Below are positions 57,864 to 64,000 of a stretch of 64,000 nucleotides of DNA, in pieces; the stretch's first letter is position 1, and each line of letters opens with the position of its first letter. The notes beneath the pieces were generated by a model that was given only the letters and a program-made list of their open reading frames with translations, did no database searches and was not told the origin of the DNA. The position numbers were made by a program, and so were the translations under genes. The stretch spans positions 1 through 64,000 of the forward strand of contig CAYJBY010000009.1 in the NCBI GenBank assembly GCA_964368645.1. The letters run 5' to 3'. Source of the stretch: JAEDHM01 sp964368645 (GTDB lineage Bacteria > Bacillota > Clostridia > Christensenellales > CAG-1252).

Positions 57864-59138
57864 ATGATTCTTACACCCGAACAGCAAGCCGTTTTAGACG
57901 GCGGCAAAGGCGAGGTAATGGCCAAGATTATGAAGTCTTTGGTTATTTACGGCGAGACCTTCGGTGCGGAAAAGATGGTACCTGTAACCTCTACCTACGG
58001 TCATTTGGTAACCAGTTTCGGACTAAGCGTGATGTCGCCTATTTACGAGCTGATGGACCAGCTAATTGACGCAGGCATTGTTTCCGGTCAAAAGTTTTCC
58101 GTTGATCCCAAGCCGTTGGATCCCAACGTACCCGCTAACTTCCTGCAAAAACTTATATTCAAATTTATGTACTCCAAGCAAGAATCCTACGAGGAACAGC
58201 TTTCTAAGGTGGGTCTGCTTAACAAGGACGCTTTCACCTGCGCTTGCTATCTGGATCAGGTAGGCAACAAGCCGAAAAAGGGCGATATACTAAGCTGGGC
58301 TGAGTCCTCTGCCGTCAACTACGCCAACAGCGTTTTGGGCGCAAGATGCAACCGTAATAGCGGTGTTATCGAGATGTTCGGCTCTATCGTAGGCTACGTT
58401 CCTTACTTCGGCTTACTCACCGACGCAGGTCGTAAGGCAAGCTGGATTATCGAAATCAAAACCACCAAAAAACCCGAGGCACAGCTTTTAGGCAGTGCGA
58501 TAGGTATGAAGGTTATGGAAGACGTGCCTTATATCAAGGGTTTGGACAAGTTCTTAGGCACCGAGCTTAACGACGACGCTTGCACTTATCTCAAGGACTT
58601 CGGTGCGGCTACCGCCAGTAACGGCGCAGTGGGCTTGTATCACGTGGATAACCTCACTCCCGAGGCAAAGGACTTGGGCGAGAGCCTTATCAAGGACGGC
58701 GCAAAGACCTACGTTATCGACGACGCAGAGTTACAGCGTGTTCAGGATAACTATCCCTGCATTTGGAAGAACAAGGACGCCACCCCCAAGCTGTGCTTCT
58801 TAGGCTGTCCTCATATGACGCTGAAACAGCTTACCGACTGGACTGTTAAGGTAGAAAAGGGCTTAAAGGACGCTGGCAACGCCAAGGTCGTTATCCCTAC
58901 CGTCTTTACCGCTTCTCCGCCGGTTATCGCAGAGTTTGAAAAGACAGAGTACGCCGCAAGACTCAAGAAGACAGGCGTTATCTTAAGCTACATCTGTCCT
59001 CTTATGTATATGAACAATCCTCTTTGCGGCAGTATGCCCGTAATCACCAGTTCCAACAAGCTCCGCACTTATACCTCCGCAAGGTTCTATAAGGACGATG
59101 AAATCCTTGTCAAAATCACCAAAGGAGGGGACAAATAA
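57864..59138 (+). CDS. aconitase X large (catalytic) subunit
   Basis: The 424-residue protein matches the DUF521/aconitase X large subunit. Typical blocks are the RCNRNSG segment (about residue 165, one Fe-S cysteine), FLGCPHMTLKQL (about residue 312) and SYICPLMYMNNP (about residue 375), which supply further cysteines. Two-subunit aconitase X includes archaeal phosphomevalonate dehydratase, and other AcnX enzymes are cis-3-hydroxy-L-proline dehydratases. Which dehydration this one catalyses is not predictable. It overlaps the small-subunit gene by one base. Confidence 0.9.
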   Translation: MILTPEQQAVLDGGKGEVMAKIMKSLVIYGETFGAEKMVPVTSTYGHLVTSFGLSVMSPIYELMDQLIDAGIVSGQKFSVDPKPLDPNVPANFLQKLIFKFMYSKQESYEEQLSKVGLLNKDAFTCACYLDQVGNKPKKGDILSWAESSAVNYANSVLGARCNRNSGVIEMFGSIVGYVPYFGLLTDAGRKASWIIEIKTTKKPEAQLLGSAIGMKVMEDVPYIKGLDKFLGTELNDDACTYLKDFGAATASNGAVGLYHVDNLTPEAKDLGESLIKDGAKTYVIDDAELQRVQDNYPCIWKNKDATPKLCFLGCPHMTLKQLTDWTVKVEKGLKDAGNAKVVIPTVFTASPPVIAEFEKTEYAARLKKTGVILSYICPLMYMNNPLCGSMPVITSSNKLRTYTSARFYKDDEILVKITKGGDK

Positions 59139-59578
59139 TGAAAGTTTTTAAGGGACGCGTTATAATCGCCGGCGAAACCACCGCGGAAGCTTTGGTGTCG
59201 CATAACGGCTTTAATACCTTGGCAAGCTACCAAAAATGCTTGATGTTCGGAGATAAGAAGGCAACCTGCTCCGACCAGAACAACCCCGACCTTTACAAAA
59301 AGTCTATGTTCGGAAAGGCTCTGTGCCTGCCCCAGACCATAGGCTCCACCACCGGCGGTATGGTGCTTTACTGCGCTTCCGCGATGGGAAGACAGCCTGC
59401 TTGTCTGCTGTTCGCTAAGGAAATCGACTCTCTTGCGGCGGCAGGAGCTATCCTTGCAGGTATTTGGACGGAGAATCCGATGCCCACCATCGACGGCTTG
59501 GGCGACGAGTTCTTGGCATACGTCAAGGAAGGTATGAAGATTACCGTCAAGAAGGACGGCACCGTGGAAGTAGAATAA
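59138..59578 (+). CDS. aconitase X small (swivel) subunit
   Basis: The 146-residue partner (DUF126 type) has the conserved GETTAEALVSHNGFN (about residue 12), the LPQTIGSTTGGMVLY block (about residue 66) that holds the presumed substrate-binding Ser, and a C-terminal swivel strand pair (GMKITVKKDGTVEVE). Its ATG overlaps the stop of the large subunit. A strong terminator lies about 130 bp downstream, after an 18-bp tandem repeat, so the operon has just these two genes. Confidence 0.9.
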   Translation: MKVFKGRVIIAGETTAEALVSHNGFNTLASYQKCLMFGDKKATCSDQNNPDLYKKSMFGKALCLPQTIGSTTGGMVLYCASAMGRQPACLLFAKEIDSLAAAGAILAGIWTENPMPTIDGLGDEFLAYVKEGMKITVKKDGTVEVE

Positions 59579-59697
59579 CCGCTCTTCCTAGGGTAATTGC
59601 TCTGCTTAGGGCTAACCGCTCTTCTAGGGCTAACCGCTCTTCCTAGGGCTAACTGCTCTTCTAGGGCTAACTGCTTTACTAGGGCTAACTGCTTTAC
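59578..59697. repeat. 18-bp tandem repeat after aconitase X
   Basis: About seven head-to-tail copies of an 17-19 bp unit of the form CCGCTCTTCTAGGGCTAA lie between the aconitase X stop and the terminator. The earlier copies are nearly identical and the last two are diverged (CTGCTTTACTAGGGCTAA). Each unit carries the rare CTAG tetranucleotide. Confidence 0.9.
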
Positions 59698-59710
59698 TTA
59701 AGCTATAATA

Positions 59711-59746
59711 AAATCCGCATTGTGTATTCAATGCGGATTTTTCTTT
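59711..59746 (+). terminator. terminator of the aconitase X operon
   Basis: AAATCCGCATT (59711-59721) pairs with AATGCGGATTT (59730-59740), followed by TTCTTTT. Confidence 0.92.
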
Positions 59747-59878
59747 TACGGTAAGGCTTATTAGCCTAATGCACTTTATATGCCAACTCGGATACGAGCA
59801 TATTCGGTCGCAATCCGTGCTAATCACATTTCGCGTCTTTTTTACAGTGCCGTTTTTCGCTTTATTTTACTACTTTTC

Positions 59879-62826
59879 TTACCACAGAGTGGGCACACCC
59901 TCCACGTAATGCCAGCCGCCCGCCTGCTCTGTTTCGGAATAATAGTAGATAGTCGTGTTTTCCAATTGTGGCAATGACACATTATCAATGGTTACGTCGT
60001 TCCATTGCGTCTCCGTACCGATATAGAAAATTTGACTTAGAACAGGACACGCATAGAATGCCATTGGCGCAATGCTCGTCACGCTACTAGGAATAATTAC
60101 CCAAATAAGACTGCTACACATAGCAAACATTACGGGGGTAATCTGCGACATACCGTCGGGTATAGTAACCGTCTGCAAATTAGAGCAACTCGAAAATGCC
60201 GCCGTTCCTATCGCGGTTTGGCTATTGAGTATTTTTACGGAAGTCAAGCTATTGCAGGAAGAAAATGCGTATTCACCTATGCTTATTACCATTTCCGGTA
60301 TGGTTACTTCCGTTAATCCTACGCCCTTAAATGCATTATTTCCTATGCTTACTACGCTACCGTCGGTGGGGATAATACTGCCCTTACAGCCGATTATCAG
60401 AGTTTTTGTAGCGGTCTCTATTACACAGTTATTGTAACTGTAATAATTGGGATTTCCCTCCTCAACGGTGAGAGAAGACAGCCCACTAAAGTTAAACGCA
60501 CAGCCTTTTAAGTTCGTTATGCTTTTGGGTATTACGATTGAGGTCAGCTTGCAGTTTTCAAATATGCAATCCTGATCCAGATTTTAAAGTATCGTATCCG
60601 CGGCAAAGGTGACCGTGGCTAGGCTCGTACACTCTGAAAAAGCACAGTTGCCTATACTTGTCACATTTTTAAGAATATTAATTGCGGTCAACTTAGTACA
60701 GTATGCAAACGCATAAGCATCTATACTTTCTAATGCGGAACTTTCCGCAAAGGTTACAGTAGTTATGCTCGTACACTGCATAAATGCGTTTTTGCCTATA
60801 GTTTTTACGCTATTGGGTATGGTGATCGAGGTCAGCTTACTGCAACCCTGAAAAACCCCTTTGGCTATGTCGGTAGTATTGGCGGGTATGCTTATTGAAG
60901 CTAACTCTTCACAGTTATAGAAAGCACTTTCGCCTATAGTTACTACGGCAGGCAAATTAACCGAGATTAGTTTCTTGCAATCGGCAAAAGCTTTTTTGCC
61001 TATATTTTTTACGCTGTTAGGTATAGTGACAGAGGTTATGTCGCTATTGTTAAATGCATATTGATGAATCTTTGTAATGGCAGTAGGAAGGGTTAATTCC
61101 TTATCCACGCCAACGTAGTCAAAGACGCTTATCGATTCGCCCTCGGTATATACGTAATACGCTTCGCCAAGAAGGGAAAGTTTTGAACTATAATCCTTAG
61201 TCGTATATATATCCTCGGCAAATGCGCCCACCTTGCCGTTGTCATCGCCTCCCTTAGTTATATTAAGCTCGGAAAGGTTGATGACTTCCACTAATCGGAT
61301 ACAGTTCAAAAATGCGTTGGCGCCTATACTCGTTACATTTTCGGGTATGGTGATTGAGATTAATTTTTCACAGCCTTCAAATGCACTTTTGCCTATGGTT
61401 TCCAACGAAGCGTCCTCGGCAAAGGTGGCGCTTCTTAGCACTTTGCAGTTTTTGAATGCGTTATTGCCTATGCTTGTTACCTTGCTCGGTATATTGATTG
61501 AATTTAAGCCGATACAGTTGCTAAATGCGCTTTCACTTATTGTTTCTAACGATGCGTCCTCGGCAAAAGTTACCGAGGTTAGAGTGTCACAGCCCAAGAA
61601 AGCATTTTTGCTTATGGTTGTCACGCTCTTAGGTAAGTTAATTGCGGTCAGCTTGTTGCAAGCGTTAAATGCGCTTTCGCCTATTGCTTCTAGTACTGCG
61701 CCCTCGGCAAAGCTTACCGAAGCTAGAGAGCTACAGCCCGAGAAAGCACTTTTGCTTATGGTTGTCACGCTGTTAGGTACGTCGATTGCGGTTAGCTTGC
61801 TACAGTTATGAAATAGATTTTCTCCTATGATTTTTAATTTTGAACCCGAAGCAAAAGATACTCTCGTTAACTTTTCACAACCCCAAAAGGCTTCGTTTTC
61901 TATCTAGGATACGCTACTTGGGATATGTATAGAATTGACGTCGCTACCGCCTAAAAGACTATCGGGTCTAGTAACGGAATCAGGCAAATAAATAACGTAG
62001 AACGCGCTTTTGTTTATTCGGATTACCGACTTATCGTTATAAGTGGGTGGTATGACTATATCCACGTCGGCACAAGTTCCTCTGGACGTAAGGGTATAGC
62101 TTTCGCCGCCATCATTAAGAGTAAATCCCAACCCCTCGCTGGGAATAGCGTAGCCGCATACGGTACATATTTTCCCATCGAAAGTATGTCCGAGAGCTTC
62201 GCCGTACTCCTCGTGACAGACGGCGCATACCGCCTTAGCGGTACAGGTTGCCGTGCCGCCGCTATGCCCCAAAGCCGAGGCAGAATCTGCTATCGTATCC
62301 GTATTGTGACATACAGAACAGGTCGCGGTCTTCGTGCCGTCCGCAGTGCAGGTTGCATTGCCGTCCGATACGTATGCACCGTAACTATGTCCTGTTGCCG
62401 AAACAGTTTGAGTTTCGGTTTCGCCGCAGGAACAAGTTCTTTTTTGTTCGCCGTCTACGGTACAGCTAGGGGCTGTTGTTTGCTCCCACGCACCGAAATT
62501 ATGAGTATGCGGCTCTGTCCATTTTGCATAAACAGAAAGGGATTTTTCGACTTTTGTATCGGCCTTTAGCAATTGCGTCCACTCGCCCTTATCTACGTAC
62601 CAACCATCGAAGATATAACCTTCCTTTGTCGGTGCATCGGGTAGTTCAATTGCGCTGTCCTTATCAATGGTTAGTTTTTTATACTCCACGTCATCTACGA
62701 AAAAACTTACCTCTACGGTAGTATTACTATCATCAAGCATACCGATAAGGCTACACGCGGATAAAAAAATACAAGTCAACGTAATTACCGCAACCACGAA
62801 AAAATCAACTTTACCCTTGTTCTCAT
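59879..62826 (-). pseudogene. BspA-like leucine-rich-repeat lipoprotein gene, interrupted three times
   Basis: One frame runs from a good start (ATG 62826, 5 bp after GGGAGG) to a TAA at 59881, but has three lesions. (1) T6 at 62804-62799: one extra T would give MRTRVKLIFF joined to VVAVITLTCIFLSAC, a perfect lipoprotein signal. As it stands the frame stops after 13 codons. (2) TAG at 61906-61904. (3) TAA at 60586-60584. Downstream of each stop the repeats continue in frame, e.g. IENEAFWGC and NPNYYSYNNCVIETAT. Restored, it encodes about 980 residues: lipobox, an InlB-like module (GYIFDGWYV), Cys-pair modules (CSVCHNTD), then about 25 LRR_5 repeats. It is a surface protein by family. Confidence 0.85.
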
Positions 62827-62839
62827 AGTATCCTCCCTA

Positions 62840-63279
62840 ACAGTTATCAAAAAATAATCATCGCTCTTCGATCGTTACGGTCGAGGAACGCCCCTTTTAT
62901 TATTGTAGCTTATTAATACGACGAAAACAAGTATGTAAACGTATTTAGAAGCATTTTTCCCAACTATTTTCGCTTAACAACGGCGGATAATCCGAAATAT
63001 TTTTATTATTGCGACGTTAAAATAATCCAAGTCGGTTAATTACTGCCCCAAAATCCTGTTTACAAAGCCACTAGCGCGGAATATTTTTTAGGTTTTATGT
63101 TCCGATTAATGCAAAAAATTCGATTACTGCCCGTATTGCTTTTTGTGGCTATTGCTAACTTTAATATGGATTATAGTTTCGTTTATGGCTCACAGTATCG
63201 GTATTGAAAAGCTTTCGTTAGCGATATAATCCTTATTGCAAAATCTTCGCCGATGCTATAAGCTTTTATTAGTGCCAAA
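62840..63279. other. gene-free A+T-rich region
   Basis: Upstream of the BspA-like gene a minus-strand TTGTTT, 17 bp, TACAAT (about 62933-62905) could be its promoter. The rest of this roughly 440-bp stretch shows no gene or defined repeat. Confidence 0.45.
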
Positions 63280-63431
63280 TTTCTAAGTGCTGAAATCCTT
63301 GTTATAATTAAAAAAACTTCATTAGTTCTGAAATCCCTATTAGTTCTGAAATCCCTATTAGAATTAAAAAATCTTCATTAGTTCTGAAATCCCTATTGGG
63401 TTGAAATCCTTATTGAGTTGAAATCCTTATC
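63280..63431. repeat. short tandem repeats, about 17-19 bp
   Basis: The phrases TTAGTTCTGAAATCCCTA and CTTCATTAGTTCTGAAAT, later GGGTTGAAATCCTTATT and GAGTTGAAATCCTTAT, occur seven or so times head to tail with drift. They read as a decaying 17-19 bp tandem array (core GAAATCC). Confidence 0.8.
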
Positions 63432-63502
63432 AAAAGTATGGTTTTGGGCGCGGTCCCCCTATCAGTCAAACGACTTTCGCCTTGATTTTACTTTTTGTTG
63501 CC

Positions 63503-63904
63503 TTACATTGCGGCACCTAAACCTTCCTCGTACTCCTTAACGATGCCTACGATACTCTCGAAGTCCGATTTCACCTTCTGTACCGCAACGGGAATCTTAG
63601 GATTACCGCTGACATAGTTACCGGGGCGAAGCAACTCCGTCAGTTCGCTTGCGCTTTTGCTAAGCGGAGTAAGCGACAGATTAAGCGCGACACCCTTGAT
63701 AGAATGTACCGCAAAAAATGCCTTTTGCATATCGCCGTCATTCATCGCTTTGCATAACTCGTCGCACCCTGTGTCGTCGCAGAACATAAGCAACAACCTA
63801 GATGCCAAGTCTTCAGATGCTATCCTATTAAGGAACTCCTTGAAGTTACCGCCGATTTTTTTGTAGCATTCTTCAATCGTAATGCGTTCAGCTTGATTAG
63901 TCAT
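63503..63904 (-). CDS. stand-alone HPt (histidine phosphotransfer) protein
   Basis: I choose the ATG at 63904 (MTNQAERITIEEC), 6 bp after AAAGGAGG; the upstream 19-codon extension has no ribosome site. The 133-residue protein is a four-helix HPt domain. The phosphoacceptor His lies in FFAVHSIKGVALNL (about residue 70), and a second helix pair follows (LTPLSKSASELTELL). HPt proteins relay phosphate between a hybrid histidine kinase and a response regulator. No kinase is in the window, so its partner is elsewhere or beyond the right edge. Confidence 0.88.
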   Translation of the reverse strand: MTNQAERITIEECYKKIGGNFKEFLNRIASEDLASRLLLMFCDDTGCDELCKAMNDGDMQKAFFAVHSIKGVALNLSLTPLSKSASELTELLRPGNYVSGNPKIPVAVQKVKSDFESIVGIVKEYEEGLGAAM

Positions 63905-64000
63905 AGTAATCCTCCTTTGTGCGCTTGTATCCTGAAGATATACTTCACGAGTATCGCACATTCTAAGCTTGTATTCCGTTGCAGTTCTACCATACGCCGA

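Noticed and set aside
59578..59697. CRISPR array
   Set aside because: The units are contiguous 17-19 bp repeats with no spacers, and no cas genes are present.
59879..62826. Stop-codon reassignment (TAG or TAA read as sense)
   Set aside because: TAG and TAA end many other intact genes here (fusA TAG, tuf TAA), so the interrupting stops in the BspA-like gene are not evidence for recoding.

Overview
The window looks like a chromosome segment of an uncultivated, probably gut-associated member of the Bacillota (Clostridia-like). Support: sigma-A type promoters almost everywhere (TTGACA, 17 bp, TATAAT), strong GGAGG ribosome sites, a CIRCE heat-shock operator, an L7Ae-like K-turn protein beside rpsL, RecD2, and a BspA-type leucine-rich-repeat lipoprotein. 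The genetic code is standard. I found no rRNA, tRNA, CRISPR array or insertion sequence, and the exact lineage cannot be fixed from this sequence.

Layout. 1-10.5 kb, minus strand: the information-processing core, rpmG-secE-nusG-rplK-rplA, then rplJ-rplL with an L10-leader attenuator (rplL runs off the left edge), and the str operon L7Ae-rpsL-rpsG-fusA-tuf. 10.6-15.6 kb, minus: tsaD, prfB, secA. 15.8-19.3 kb: a divergent pair, a membrane-anchored subtilase and a lipoprotein, whose overlapping promoters appear to give leaderless mRNAs. 19.8-31.6 kb, minus: comF, recD2, metK, rpoC, rpoB. The rpoBC block is therefore detached from rplKAJL and lies upstream of str, a permutation of the usual order. 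32.6-38.2 kb, plus: a CIRCE-controlled Hsp20, then malic enzyme, archaeal-type GAPDH, archaeal-type PGK and a LarA homologue. 38.4-40.9 kb, plus: uraA and upp behind a U-rich leader peptide and terminator that resembles enterobacterial pyrBI attenuation. 41-51.8 kb: O-antigen-ligase-like protein, a membrane protein, AlkD, YjbQ, a split transketolase, YqeY, small unknown genes, an alpha/beta hydrolase and a C69 dipeptidase. 51.9-56.4 kb, minus: a GPH sugar symporter, a two-gene SUF-like Fe-S system (SmsC, SmsB) and a methyltransferase. 56.5-59.6 kb, plus: a vWA protein and a two-subunit aconitase X. 59.9-62.8 kb, minus: a BspA-like lipoprotein gene broken by a frameshift in a T6 run and two in-frame stops. 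63.5-63.9 kb, minus: a stand-alone HPt protein.

Intergenic DNA is unusually rich in short repeats: TCATTCTGAGCG-type elements, a roughly 40-bp pyrimidine-rich array of about 650 bp before the transketolase, a 120-bp tandem repeat, and an 18-bp tandem repeat after aconitase X.

Best leads: the uraA attenuator, the leaderless promoters, the interrupted BspA gene, the archaeal-type GAPDH-PGK pair, the pyrimidine-rich array, and the shared acidic low-complexity tails on all four large polytopic membrane proteins. I did not find a clearly new multi-gene defence or biosynthetic system.
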